Shown here: positions 1-8,047 of the stretch, in pieces
Layout: each line of letters begins with the position of its first letter
Numbering within the stretch: position 1 is the stretch's first letter
From: Actinobacillus equuli
Lineage (GTDB): Bacteria; Pseudomonadota; Gammaproteobacteria; Enterobacterales; Pasteurellaceae
Assembly: GCF_900636745.1 (NCBI RefSeq)
Contig: NZ_LR134310.1
Span: 2,100,501-2,164,500 of the forward strand
Reading direction: 5' to 3'
DNA: 64,000 nt
Translations under genes and position numbers: made by a program
The notes under the pieces: model-generated
What the model was told of the DNA's origin: nothing
The model's input: only the letters and a program-made list of their open reading frames with translations
Database searches by the model: none

Positions 1-62
1 CTTTATCGGAATCGGCTCAACCTAAAGTATTAGCCGCATTGCAAAAAGCCGGTTTAATTTAA
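1..62 (+). CDS. 3' end of an unidentified gene
   Basis: An open frame enters the window and reads LSESAQPKVLAALQKAGLI before a TAA stop at 60-62. Only 19 residues are visible, too few to assign a family. The stop overlaps a USS core (62-70), and a strong intrinsic terminator follows at 87-113, so this is a genuine gene end rather than a chance frame. Confidence 0.6.
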   Translation, partial: LSESAQPKVLAALQKAGLI

Positions 63-86
63 CCGCTTGTTATTCGTAATATGAAG

Positions 87-113
87 ACCCCGTATTTGAA
101 TACGGGGTTTTTT
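87..113 (+). terminator. Rho-independent terminator of the upstream gene
   Basis: CCCCGTATT (88-96) pairs with AATACGGGG (99-107) and is followed by a run of six T. It closes the unidentified gene ending at 62. It probably also helps stop the converging OFA carrier gene, which ends at 159. Confidence 0.85.
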
Positions 114-158
114 ATTAGACAAGCGGTCAAATTTACTGAAAAATTTGCAACATGCCGT

Positions 159-1697
159 TTAGAAAAGTTCGACGACTTTAGCAAATACCATAACGACACC
201 ATAAGCGAGCGGCACAGTCACAATAATCCAACGTAGCCACACCATACAGCCACCGTGAGCAACTTCTTCAGCTACGAGATAAGTATCTGAGATCACTGTT
301 TCATCACTTGGTTTAGCACTATGTGCTGCCTCTTTAATCGGTAATTCGTGATGTTTTTCATGCACGGCTTTCACACTTAAATTACAAAAGAAACCGACAA
401 TTAATAACGCTGCCATAATATACATGGTGATACTGTACGCTTGTGCTGCCGGTACGCCGCTGTCAATTTGCATTTGGCGAATATAGTTCACTAACACTGG
501 GCCAGCCACTGCGGCAGTTGACCATGCAAGCAGAACTCGTCCGTGGATTGCGCCGACTTGGTAAGTACCGAATAAATCACGCAGATAAGCTGGAATTGCC
601 GCAAAGCCACCACCGTACATAGAAATAATCACGCAGAAACCAATCACAAATAACGCTTTGTTACCGCTTTCGCCTAATGACGGAACGGCAAAATAAAGCA
701 CCGATCCCAGTAAGAAGAAAATAGAGTATAAGCTTTTACGTCCGATTTTGTCCGAAATACTCGACCAAAAGAAGCGCCCACCCATATTAAATAAGCTGAG
801 TAAGCCTACAAATCCGGCTGCCGCTAAGGTACTGATTGCCGCCTGTTTACCGACTGAAATTTCGGAGAATAATTCCTGAATCATTACTGACGCTTGACCA
901 AGTACTCCGATACCCGCCGTCACATTTAGACATAAAATCCAAAACAGTAACCAAAATTGTGGCGTTTTCATCGCTTTATTTACGCCGACATTGTGCGAGC
1001 TGACTAATTTATTTTTAGGTTTATTATCAACAAAACCTTTTGGTTTCCACTCGGGATGTGGTAGACGAATAGTAAAGACACCAAACATCATAAAAATGAA
1101 ATAGAACACACCTAATACGATAAAGGTTTCAACAATACCGACCGAGGTTGGGCTACTGAAGAAATCCATTAGCGCAACTGAAATTGGCGAAGCGAGCATA
1201 GCGCCACCGCCAAAGCCCATAATCGCTAAACCGGTTGCCATGCCCGGTTTATCCGGAAACCATTTCATTAAAGTAGAAACCGGGCCAATATAACCGAGTC
1301 CCAAGCCAATACCACCTAGTACACCGTTCCCCAAATATAACAGCCACAGATTGTGAGTATGTACGCCAAAGGCAGCAACCAGAAAACCTAAGCTAAAGCA
1401 GATGGTTGCGACAAACATCGCTTTACGAGGGCCGACACGTTCCATCCAAGTGCCAAATAACGCAGCTGAAGCGCCTAACACGGCAAGGGCGATACTAAAT
1501 ACCCAACCAATCGTTGTGAGTTTCCAGTCATCAGCAGCTGATTGAGTGATGCCGATTACCTTGGTTAGCGGTGCATTGAACACCGAATAAGCGTAAATCT
1601 GCCCAATTGATAAATGTACGGCAAGTGCGGCTGGGGGAATAAGCCAGCGATTAAATTGCAAAGGCGCAATCGTTTTTTCACGATCTAAGAATGACAT
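159..1697 (-). CDS. OFA-family MFS transporter (oxalate/formate antiporter-like)
   Basis: A 512-residue inner-membrane carrier of the major facilitator superfamily, oxalate:formate antiporter (OFA) branch. The N-terminus has the branch-typical HLSIGQIYAYSVFNAPL helix (about 28-44). Loops carry MERVGPRKAM (about 84-93) and GRFFWSSISDKIGRKSL (about 307-323), the two MFS loop motifs. About twelve hydrophobic segments are visible. The C-terminus is long: a polar stretch (about 440-480) and then one extra hydrophobic helix near 485-508. Substrate cannot be read from sequence; relatives carry oxalate/formate or, like E. coli YhjX, respond to pyruvate. GGAG lies 8 bases before the ATG. The gene is monocistronic: folD ends in a terminator upstream, and a striking palindrome sits 56 bp before the start codon. 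Confidence 0.85.
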   Translation of the reverse strand: MSFLDREKTIAPLQFNRWLIPPAALAVHLSIGQIYAYSVFNAPLTKVIGITQSAADDWKLTTIGWVFSIALAVLGASAALFGTWMERVGPRKAMFVATICFSLGFLVAAFGVHTHNLWLLYLGNGVLGGIGLGLGYIGPVSTLMKWFPDKPGMATGLAIMGFGGGAMLASPISVALMDFFSSPTSVGIVETFIVLGVFYFIFMMFGVFTIRLPHPEWKPKGFVDNKPKNKLVSSHNVGVNKAMKTPQFWLLFWILCLNVTAGIGVLGQASVMIQELFSEISVGKQAAISTLAAAGFVGLLSLFNMGGRFFWSSISDKIGRKSLYSIFFLLGSVLYFAVPSLGESGNKALFVIGFCVIISMYGGGFAAIPAYLRDLFGTYQVGAIHGRVLLAWSTAAVAGPVLVNYIRQMQIDSGVPAAQAYSITMYIMAALLIVGFFCNLSVKAVHEKHHELPIKEAAHSAKPSDETVISDTYLVAEEVAHGGCMVWLRWIIVTVPLAYGVVMVFAKVVELF

Positions 1698-1752
1698 GGA
1701 GACTCCAAGTTATATTAACAATGATTTAACATTAGTATAACATTAAAATCTG

Positions 1753-1774
1753 TTTGCGCAAACGTTTGCGCAAA
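1753..1774. promoter_or_regulatory. Perfect 22-bp palindrome, LacI/PurR-type operator
   Basis: Two copies of the 10-bp palindrome TTTGCGCAAA separated by CG make a perfect 22-bp palindrome centred on AAACGTTT. The inner 16 bases, GCGCAAACGTTTGCGC, differ from the PurR consensus ACGCAAACGTTTGCGT only at the outermost bases. It lies 56 bp upstream of the OFA carrier start, in its promoter region. Which LacI-family protein binds is inferred, not seen. Confidence 0.6.
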
Positions 1775-1785
1775 TAAATTGCAAT

Positions 1786-1813
1786 AAAAAAGCCTCTTGG
1801 TTTAAAGAGGCTT
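1786..1813 (-). terminator. folD terminator
   Basis: AAGCCTCTT (1790-1798) and AAGAGGCTT (1805-1813) form a hairpin. On the minus strand it is followed by a T-rich tract. It lies 23 bp after the folD stop. Confidence 0.85.
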
Positions 1814-1835
1814 TGAGTGTTAAATTTATAGAAAA

Positions 1836-2693
1836 TTAGACCGCTTGTAAGTGTGCTTCGTAAGCTTGTAGTGTATTTTGCATCAACATGGCAACTGTCA
1901 TTGGGCCAACTCCGCCGGGTACCGGGGTAATAAAACTTGCTTTTGGTTCTGCTGTCGCATATTCCACATCACCGACTAATTTACCGTCCACACGATTAAT
2001 CCCGACATCAATTACAATCGCACCGTCTTTAATCCATTCACCTTTTACAAAATTCGGTTTGCCTACACCGGCAACCACAATATCCGCTTGCGAGACATGA
2101 TAAGCTAAATCTTTAGTGCGGCTGTGTGTGATTGTAACAGTGCAGCCGGCAAGTAATAATTCCATTGCCATCGGACGGCCCACAATATTTGAAGCACCGA
2201 CCACAACAGCATGTAAACCGGCAAGATTCACGCCGGTGTTTTCCAGTAATTTCATTACACCGTATGGGGTGCAAGAACGTAAAGTGGGAATTTTTTGGCA
2301 TAAACGCCCAACATTGTAAGGGTGAAAACCGTCTACATCTTTATGCGGTACAATCGCTTCGGTAACTTTAGTCGCATCAATTTGCTTCGGTAGCGGTAAT
2401 TGTACCAGAATGCCATCGACCGAATCGTCATGATTTAATTGCTCGATAATTGCCAATAATTCGGTTTCGCTTGTTTCTGCTGGAAGGTCGTAAGATTTCG
2501 ATTCAATACCGATTTCAGCGCAGCTTTTACGTTTACTATTCACATATACTTGAGAAGCAGGATCCATTCCCACCAAAATCACTGCCAATCCCGGTTTGCG
2601 TTTACCTTGTGCGGTATAGGCTTGAATTTGTTCGGCAATATTCGCTTTAACTTGCTTGGCTACTGCGGTACCTGAAATGATTTGTGCGGTCAT
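1836..2693 (-). CDS. folD: Bifunctional methylene-THF dehydrogenase / methenyl-THF cyclohydrolase
   Basis: FolD interconverts 5,10-methylene-THF, 5,10-methenyl-THF and 10-formyl-THF in the cytoplasm, feeding purine and formyl-Met-tRNA synthesis. The 285-residue length is normal. Signatures are [14 protein letters not shown] (catalytic Lys near 56), [22 protein letters not shown], the Rossmann motif [13 protein letters not shown] (about 164-176) and the C-terminal [14 protein letters not shown]. The start has an AGGAG-type site close upstream. The gene is transcribed alone, away from the tRNA pair, and ends in its own terminator. A USS core (1840-1848) lies inside the last codons, showing that this uptake signal is tolerated within coding sequence. 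Confidence 0.97.
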   Translation of the reverse strand: MTAQIISGTAVAKQVKANIAEQIQAYTAQGKRKPGLAVILVGMDPASQVYVNSKRKSCAEIGIESKSYDLPAETSETELLAIIEQLNHDDSVDGILVQLPLPKQIDATKVTEAIVPHKDVDGFHPYNVGRLCQKIPTLRSCTPYGVMKLLENTGVNLAGLHAVVVGASNIVGRPMAMELLLAGCTVTITHSRTKDLAYHVSQADIVVAGVGKPNFVKGEWIKDGAIVIDVGINRVDGKLVGDVEYATAEPKASFITPVPGGVGPMTVAMLMQNTLQAYEAHLQAV

Positions 2694-2838
2694 AGTTTCT
2701 CCTGTGTAGATGTGAATGAATCAAAACATTTCTATTCTGTCAGAAAAAAGGTGATTTGCAAGCGAGAGATGAGTTAATTTATTGTTTACAGTTGCGAACA
2801 AAGTTCAATCAATCGAACTGCGATTGTCAAAAAAGGGA

Positions 2839-2866
2839 TTGACGAGATTTTAGATAAGTCTATAAT
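2839..2866 (+). promoter_or_regulatory. Sigma-70 promoter for the tRNA pair
   Basis: TTGACG (2839-2844) and a perfect TATAAT (2861-2866) are separated by 16 bp. The -10 box ends 17 bp before the first tRNA. Confidence 0.8.
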
Positions 2867-2883
2867 AAATATCACTTTTCAGT

Positions 2884-2960
2884 CGGCGAGTAGCGCAGCT
2901 TGGTAGCGCAACTGGTTTGGGACCAGTGGGTCGTAGGTTCAAATCCTATCTCGCCGACCA
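2884..2960 (+). tRNA. tRNA-Pro (anticodon UGG)
   Basis: A 77-nt cloverleaf with acceptor arms CGGCGAG and CTCGCCG, and anticodon stem-loop ACTGG-TTTGGGA-CCAGT giving anticodon TGG. The T loop reads GGTTCAAATCC and the 3' CCA is encoded. It decodes CCA and, by wobble, other proline codons. It is co-transcribed with the following tRNA-Arg. Confidence 0.97.
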
Positions 2961-3003
2961 CTTTATCTTTCATAAATATTTCTTCCTTATATTTATCTCA
3001 CTT

Positions 3004-3080
<77 letters not shown>

Positions 3081-3191
3081 TTTAATCCTTTTGAAATTAA
3101 TCATTTATCATCAATATATTCTTATTTTTCGAATGTTTTTTCAGGTCTCGTGAATTATCAGTTTTTTGAGTTAAGCATAATGCTTAAAACA

Positions 3192-3249
3192 ACAAGCGGT
3201 TAAATTTAGGAAGTTTTTTGCAAATTTTTCCCAAAATTTAACCGCTTGT
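3192..3249. terminator. Inverted USS pair, probable terminator
   Basis: ACAAGCGGT (3192-3200) and ACCGCTTGT (3241-3249) face each other. They are extended by TAAATTT and AAATTTA into a stem of about 16 bp. The hairpin lies just after the end of the TPM gene (3270, minus strand) and downstream of the tRNA-Arg gene, so it can terminate both. Confidence 0.65.
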
Positions 3250-3269
3250 AATGAGTTTGAAAGGCGCGT

Positions 3270-4097
3270 TTACCAGCTACCGCCTGCGCCGCCACCGCCG
3301 GAAGAACCTCCGCCGAAGCTATCGCCGCTACCTCGACTTCCGCCGCCGAAGCCTCCGCCAAATCCACCGGAAGAACCGCCTCCAAAGCCACCCCCAAAAC
3401 CACCTCTACGACGAGATGAATTGATGATAATTCTGCCTAATTGATCCGCAGCACTCGGGCTAATATATTGCGTATTTCTGCCCGGTCGGAAGATTAAGAA
3501 AATCACGATACCGGCAACCAAGAAGAACAGCAAACCATCAATTTGCTCTAAAGATTCTTCGCCTGCGTCTTCGCCATAGCTATCATAAGCCGCATATTCG
3601 CCGTTAATTGCCGCCATAATCGCAGACAAACCGCTGGCAATCCCTTCCGCATATAAGTTTTGTTTGAAGTACGGCGTAATGTTGTGACGAATAATGGTTG
3701 AAGCAATCGCATCAGGCAATGCACCTTCTAAGCCTCTGCCGGTTGCAATAAATAGTTTTCGATCGTTTTTGGCTATCAGTAATAATATGCCGTTATTTTC
3801 ATTATTTTTGGTACGACCGATGCCCCATTTATTAAATAAATTATGCGAATAGCTTGCGACATCTTCGCCATTGGTTGACGGCACAATCACCACAATAATT
3901 TGCGAACTGGTTTTTGCACGGTTGGCAATTAGCGCATCTTCTAAGGTTCGCCATTCTTGTTGGGTTAATGTTTTGGTGTAATCGGTCACATAATAAAATG
4001 GATTCGGTGCAGCAGGGTAGTTATCCGCCGCATTTGCTTTTAATGTAAAAAAGGCTAATAGGATAAACCAAAACGGCTTAAATAACGCTTTTATCAT
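3270..4097 (-). CDS. TPM-domain protein with signal peptide and Gly/Ser-rich tail (YgcG-like)
   Basis: A 275-residue envelope protein of unknown exact function. A signal peptide ends at ANA-A (about 20-24). A TPM domain follows (about 35-165, with SSQIIVVIVP, NNGILLLIAKNDRKLFIATG and LEGALPDAIASTII). One membrane helix lies near 190-206 (LLFFLVAGIVIFLIF). The C-terminal 45 residues or so are almost pure Gly, Ser and Phe with some Arg. TPM proteins have been linked to photosystem II repair (TLP18.3) and to phosphatase activity, but the bacterial role is open. The start overlaps the upstream TPM gene by 4 nt (ATGA), indicating translational coupling. It is the last gene of lemA-TPM-TPM. Confidence 0.85.
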   Translation of the reverse strand: MIKALFKPFWFILLAFFTLKANAADNYPAAPNPFYYVTDYTKTLTQQEWRTLEDALIANRAKTSSQIIVVIVPSTNGEDVASYSHNLFNKWGIGRTKNNENNGILLLIAKNDRKLFIATGRGLEGALPDAIASTIIRHNITPYFKQNLYAEGIASGLSAIMAAINGEYAAYDSYGEDAGEESLEQIDGLLFFLVAGIVIFLIFRPGRNTQYISPSAADQLGRIIINSSRRRGGFGGGFGGGSSGGFGGGFGGGSRGSGDSFGGGSSGGGGAGGSW

Positions 4098-4543
4098 TTA
4101 ATCACCACCTCATTTGACAACTCATTCATATCATTATCACGACGGGGGAAATAAGTAGCTAATTGCACTTCCACTTGCTTAATACCTTCGTAGATCGCTT
4201 GAGTGTAATTCGCTTGCTGGCATTGTTGTTTCATCGCATCATAGACCGATTGCCAAAAAACTTGACCGACTTTTTCATGAATCGCTTTATCGCCAACAAT
4301 CGCTAAATTGTGCGGTTTGAACGAGAGGTAAATTAGTACGCCGTTACGATCTGCCGTTTCTCGCATCTTTAATTCATCGAAAAGTTGATTGGCACGAGCC
4401 ATTGCATCGGTTTTTCCTTTGGCTTTACGCTCGATTACCACACGTAATTCGGCAGAAGTTTGTTGTTCTAAATGTGAAATTGCCTGTTCGATCCGCAGAG
4501 TATCGACAGGCAATTTATTCGAAAGAAAAGAAAATAATTTCAT
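4094..4543 (-). CDS. Small cytoplasmic TPM-domain protein
   Basis: A 149-residue protein that is essentially one TPM domain without signal peptide or membrane helix. Recognisable parts are HLEQQTSAELRVVIERK (about 23-39), NGVLIYLSFKPHNLAIVGDKAIHEKVG (about 82-108) and YTQAIYEGIKQVEVQLATYFP (about 121-141). It overlaps the downstream secreted TPM gene by 4 nt and lies 66 bp after lemA, so the three probably act together. Function is unknown; only the domain assignment is firm. Confidence 0.85.
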   Translation of the reverse strand: MKLFSFLSNKLPVDTLRIEQAISHLEQQTSAELRVVIERKAKGKTDAMARANQLFDELKMRETADRNGVLIYLSFKPHNLAIVGDKAIHEKVGQVFWQSVYDAMKQQCQQANYTQAIYEGIKQVEVQLATYFPRRDNDMNELSNEVVIK

Positions 4544-4565
4544 AGAGTTATCACTAAATTCACAA

Positions 4566-4599
4566 AAAACACGGAATATTTTTAAGTATTCCGTGTTTT
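4566..4599 (-). terminator. Hairpin terminator between lemA and the TPM genes
   Basis: A perfect 13-bp stem, AAAACACGGAATA (4566-4578) with TATTCCGTGTTTT (4587-4599), and an 8-nt loop. Read on the minus strand it ends in TTTTTTGTG. It sits between the lemA stop and the first TPM start. It therefore probably lets lemA be transcribed in excess of the TPM genes rather than separating them completely. Confidence 0.7.
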
Positions 4600-4609
4600 G
4601 TGTAAGAAA

Positions 4610-5194
4610 TTAATTAAAGTTTACTGTTGGTGCTCTTTCTGAGCCTGCTTCAGCTTTGAATTGTGGTTTAGCTTTGAAGCCCATAATCATCGCAGCGATT
4701 TTTGTTGGGAACTCACGCACTTGTTTGTTGTATTCTTTCACCGCAGCGTTGAAGTTATTACGCTCAACATTGATACGGTTTTCCGTACCTTCTAACTGAG
4801 CTTGAAGATTTAAGAAACCTTCATGCGCTTTTAATTCAGGGTATTTTTCAACTGAAACTAATAAGCGAGAAAGCGCTGAATTTACGCCTTGTTGCGCTTC
4901 TTGGAATTTCGCCATTTGTTCTTCAGTGGCATTGTTTGGATCAATGGTCACGGCTGTCGCTTTGGCACGAGCTTCAATCACAGAGGTTAAGGTTTCTTTT
5001 TCAAAGTTTGCTTGACCTTTTACCGTATTGACTAAGTTAGGGATTAAATCCGCACGACGTTGGTAAGCCGATTCCACATTACCCCAAACTGAGTTGATAT
5101 CTTCTTCCGCACGCATTAAGTCGTTATATTTCGTTAAAGAGAAACCGCCGACTGCGAGTACGGCAATCACTAAGATCCAAAAAATTTTCTTCAT
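4610..5194 (-). CDS. lemA: LemA family protein
   Basis: A 194-residue membrane-anchored helical protein. One N-terminal membrane helix (about 4-20) is followed by the family hallmark NDLMRAEEDINSVWGNVESAYQRRADLIPNLVNTVK (about 24-60) and further helices (LTSVIEARAKAT, INVERNNFNAAVKEYN). The usual family length is 180-200. LemA genes are commonly next to TPM/YgcG genes in bacteria, as here, though the joint function is unknown. The start is MKK with an AGGA-type site a few bases upstream. Its promoter must lie in 5195-5315, where a USS-like GCAAGCGGTC also sits. Confidence 0.93.
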   Translation of the reverse strand: MKKIFWILVIAVLAVGGFSLTKYNDLMRAEEDINSVWGNVESAYQRRADLIPNLVNTVKGQANFEKETLTSVIEARAKATAVTIDPNNATEEQMAKFQEAQQGVNSALSRLLVSVEKYPELKAHEGFLNLQAQLEGTENRINVERNNFNAAVKEYNKQVREFPTKIAAMIMGFKAKPQFKAEAGSERAPTVNFN

Positions 5195-5315
5195 ATTAAA
5201 AAGTCCTATTTAAGGTTAAAAAAACGGGCGGATTTTATAAGCAAGCGGTCGAATTTCCTAGCAAACTTACAAAAGTTTTCAGAAAAAACGATATGTGTTA
5301 GATAAAAAAACGGAG

Positions 5316-5343
5316 CTTTTTAGCTCCGTTTTTGTTTATTGTA
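5316..5343 (-). terminator. fruA terminator
   Basis: A 12-bp stem, AAAAACGGAGCT and AGCTCCGTTTTT, with a TTTT loop, 7 bp after the fruA stop. On the minus strand it is followed by TTTTTTTATC. It closes the fruBKA operon. Confidence 0.92.
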
Positions 5344-5349
5344 AAAGAA

Positions 5350-7011
5350 TTATTCTGATGCTTTTTGTTTGATTGCTGCGTAAATTACACCGGTTACCAC
5401 TGAGCCGATAGCGATTGCCGCTAAGTACATTAACGGTTGTGAAACGAATGGAATCACAAATAAACCGCCGTGTGGCGCTTGGAGTGTAATCGCAAATGCC
5501 ATTGAGATTGCACCGGCGGTTGCACCGCCTAACACTGAGCTAATAATCACACGCACCGGATCTGCCGCAACAAACGGTAACGCACCTTCAGAAATAAAGC
5601 ATAACCCTAATACGAATGAAGCTTTACCTGCATCACGTTGGTTAGTCGTAAATTTATTACGTGCGATTAAAGTTGCAATCGCCATACCGATAGGTGGAAC
5701 CATACCCGCCGCCATAACTGCTGCCATTGGCGTATATTGTTGCGAGGCGATTAAACCGACACCGAACGTATATGCCGCTTTATTTACCGGGCCACCCATA
5801 TCGATACACATCATTGCACCAAGGATTGCACCTAAGATAATCGCATTTGCTTGACCCATTGAATTTAACCATTCAACTAAAGCATCCATGATGCCTTTTA
5901 CCGGTGGGTTGATGAGGTAAATCATCGCTAAGCCTACGATAGCAGAACCTAATAACGGTAGAATCAAAATCGGTTTAAGCGAAGTTAAACTTGCCGGTAA
6001 TTGAATCACGCCGTTTAAGAATTTCACGGTATAACCCGCAAGGAAACCGGCAACGATACCGCCTAAAATCCCCGCACCGGCTGTCGTGGCTAACATACCA
6101 CCGATTAAACCGACGGCTAACCCCGGACGGTCTGCGATAGAAAATGCGACATAACCGGCAAATACGGCGATCATTAAGTGGAATGCCGCACCACCACCGA
6201 TATCCATTAACGCTTTCGGTAAGCCGCCTGCGATGGTTTCATCTTTGAACGCTTCAATACCGAACATAAATGAAATCGCAATTAATAAGCCACCGGCAAC
6301 CACTAACGGTAACATATGCGAAACGCCGGTCATTAAGTGTTTATATAAACCTTTTTTCTCACCGCTTGCCGAACCTTCAGCTTGTTGTGCAGTCGTTGCA
6401 CCACCTTGATAAACGGTTGCTTGTGCAAACGCTTTTTCAAATTCTTGTGCCGTTTTCTTCAAGGCTAAACCGGTTGAGGTACGGTACATCGGTTTACCTT
6501 TGAATTTGTCTAAATCCACGTCAATATCCGCCGCCACAAAGACTAAGTCTGCCGCTGCAATTTCTTCCGCAGAAATCGGGTTACCTGCCCCAACTTGACC
6601 ACGAGTTTCAACTTTAACATTCCAACCTTGTGTTTTGGCATAGTTTTCAATCGCTTCCGCAGACATAAAGGTATGTGCCACGCCAGTTGGACAAGCGGTT
6701 ACTGCTACGATGTTTTTCACACCTGAAGTTGATACGTTTGAAGCGGTTGCATTTGCAAAAGTTTTTGCATTTTCGACCGCTTGTTTAAGCGTCACTTCCG
6801 GTTGAGCGAAGGCTTGGTCTAAATTCACTACCGCACCTTGTTTGCCGGCAGCAATAGTCGGAATTTCATCGTTAAATAACACGACAAAATCAGCTTGTTC
6901 AGCGTTTACAACTTGATGACCTTGTTGCTTGGCTGCCGCTGATAATACTTCATTCACGAGGAAAGCTCGGGCTTTACCCAGTGATTGAGGGAATACAAAG
7001 GAAATATTCAT
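5350..7011 (-). CDS. fruA: PTS fructose-specific EIIB'BC component
   Basis: This 553-residue membrane permease takes up fructose with phosphorylation to fructose-1-phosphate (E. coli FruA has 563 residues). The N-terminal 100 or so residues are the degenerate EIIB' domain. The active EIIB follows, with its phosphocysteine in VAVTACPTGVAHTFM (about 103-117). EIIC begins at about 225 (KHLMTGVSHMLPLVVAGG) and has many helices plus CIDMGGPVNKAAYTFG and the GALPFVAADP loop. It is the last gene of fruB-fruK-fruA, 74 bp after fruK, with a hairpin in that gap. Confidence 0.96.
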   Translation of the reverse strand: MNISFVFPQSLGKARAFLVNEVLSAAAKQQGHQVVNAEQADFVVLFNDEIPTIAAGKQGAVVNLDQAFAQPEVTLKQAVENAKTFANATASNVSTSGVKNIVAVTACPTGVAHTFMSAEAIENYAKTQGWNVKVETRGQVGAGNPISAEEIAAADLVFVAADIDVDLDKFKGKPMYRTSTGLALKKTAQEFEKAFAQATVYQGGATTAQQAEGSASGEKKGLYKHLMTGVSHMLPLVVAGGLLIAISFMFGIEAFKDETIAGGLPKALMDIGGGAAFHLMIAVFAGYVAFSIADRPGLAVGLIGGMLATTAGAGILGGIVAGFLAGYTVKFLNGVIQLPASLTSLKPILILPLLGSAIVGLAMIYLINPPVKGIMDALVEWLNSMGQANAIILGAILGAMMCIDMGGPVNKAAYTFGVGLIASQQYTPMAAVMAAGMVPPIGMAIATLIARNKFTTNQRDAGKASFVLGLCFISEGALPFVAADPVRVIISSVLGGATAGAISMAFAITLQAPHGGLFVIPFVSQPLMYLAAIAIGSVVTGVIYAAIKQKASE

Positions 7012-7047
7012 TTTGAGATCCTTATAAGTTTGAGAGAATTTTATTTC

Positions 7048-7070
7048 TCCCCTCTTTTCTGAAGAGGGGA
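7048..7070 (-). other. Intercistronic hairpin between fruK and fruA
   Basis: TCCCCTCTT (7048-7056) and AAGAGGGGA (7062-7070) form a 9-bp stem with a 5-nt loop. The minus strand has no T run after it, so it is more likely an mRNA-stability or partial-attenuation element than a full terminator. Confidence 0.5.
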
Positions 7071-7085
7071 TTTTGTTACAAATTA

Positions 7086-8033
7086 TTAACCTAATTGGGT
7101 TAATTTCACCTGTGCCACAATCTCATCTAGGGCATTTCGGTCGCTGATACCGACATTGCTTTGTGATACCGCTAATGCCGATGTACCGCTTGCGAAGGCG
7201 AGGGTTTTCGCTTTATCCCAACCTTGAGCAAGCCCATAAATTAAGCCTGCCACCATCGAATCGCCGGCACCGACCGTACTCACAACATTTTGGCAACGAG
7301 GCGGTTGAGCTTGAACCACGCCTTCGCTGTTAAGCCATACAGAGCCGTCTGCGCCCATTGAAATAATCACGTTCTCAATACCACCGGCACGTAATTCTTG
7401 TGCCGCTGCAATCACTTCTTCTAAGCTGTTTAGCGGACGATTCGCCCAAACTTCTAACTCACGACGATTCGGTTTTACTAACCACGGATGGGCTTTTAAA
7501 CCTTCGGTTAATGCCGCATTGCTGCTGTCTAATACAACTTTTAAGCCTTGTTGGTGGAGTGATTCCAACCATTGTGAGAATTGTTGCGCCGTTACACCAC
7601 GAGGGAGTGAACCGCATACCGCCACCAAATCAAACTCTTTTGCCCATTGCTGTGATTGAGCGGTAAAGTTTGCCCAATCTTCGGCACTAATTTCAAAACC
7701 TAAGAAGTTCAAGTCGGTCACGTCTGCTTCGGTTTCGGTAATTTTCACGTTAATACGGGTTTTACCGTCAATACGATAGAATTGATCGTCCACACCATTT
7801 TGTTTAAACGATTGAACGAAATCGCCTTGATTTTCAGCGCCTAAAAAACCGGTAACTGCTAATTTAACGCCGAGATCCGCTAATACTTTCGCTACGTTGA
7901 TACCTTTACCGGCAGGGTATAAGCCTAAGGTTTCAACGGTATTTACTTCGCCCACTTCAATGCGTTGTAGGCGGCCGACTAAGTCAAACGCCGGATTTAA
8001 GGTTACGGTTGCAATACGTAATTGTTGTGTCAT
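7086..8033 (-). CDS. fruK: 1-phosphofructokinase
   Basis: FruK phosphorylates fructose-1-phosphate, made by the PTS, to fructose-1,6-bisphosphate with ATP. The 315-residue length is typical (E. coli 312). It is a PfkB/ribokinase-fold kinase: the N-terminal GKGINVAKVLADLGV (about 43-57), the substrate-binding TRINVKI, and the C-terminal signature VSTVGAGDSMVAG with catalytic Asp (about 249-261). It lies 14 bp after fruB and is co-transcribed with it. Confidence 0.97.
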   Translation of the reverse strand: MTQQLRIATVTLNPAFDLVGRLQRIEVGEVNTVETLGLYPAGKGINVAKVLADLGVKLAVTGFLGAENQGDFVQSFKQNGVDDQFYRIDGKTRINVKITETEADVTDLNFLGFEISAEDWANFTAQSQQWAKEFDLVAVCGSLPRGVTAQQFSQWLESLHQQGLKVVLDSSNAALTEGLKAHPWLVKPNRRELEVWANRPLNSLEEVIAAAQELRAGGIENVIISMGADGSVWLNSEGVVQAQPPRCQNVVSTVGAGDSMVAGLIYGLAQGWDKAKTLAFASGTSALAVSQSNVGISDRNALDEIVAQVKLTQLG

Positions 8034-8047
8034 TGTTTGTTCCTCAA

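Noticed and set aside
2113-2650. Plus-strand frames of 60-70 residues opposite folD
   Set aside because: Antisense shadows with no ribosome-binding sites or recognisable domains; folD explains the region.
3206-3403. Alanine/valine-rich 65-residue minus-strand frame
   Set aside because: It is a shadow of the Gly/Ser-rich tail of the TPM gene in another frame; the composition is explained by GGN codons read out of frame.
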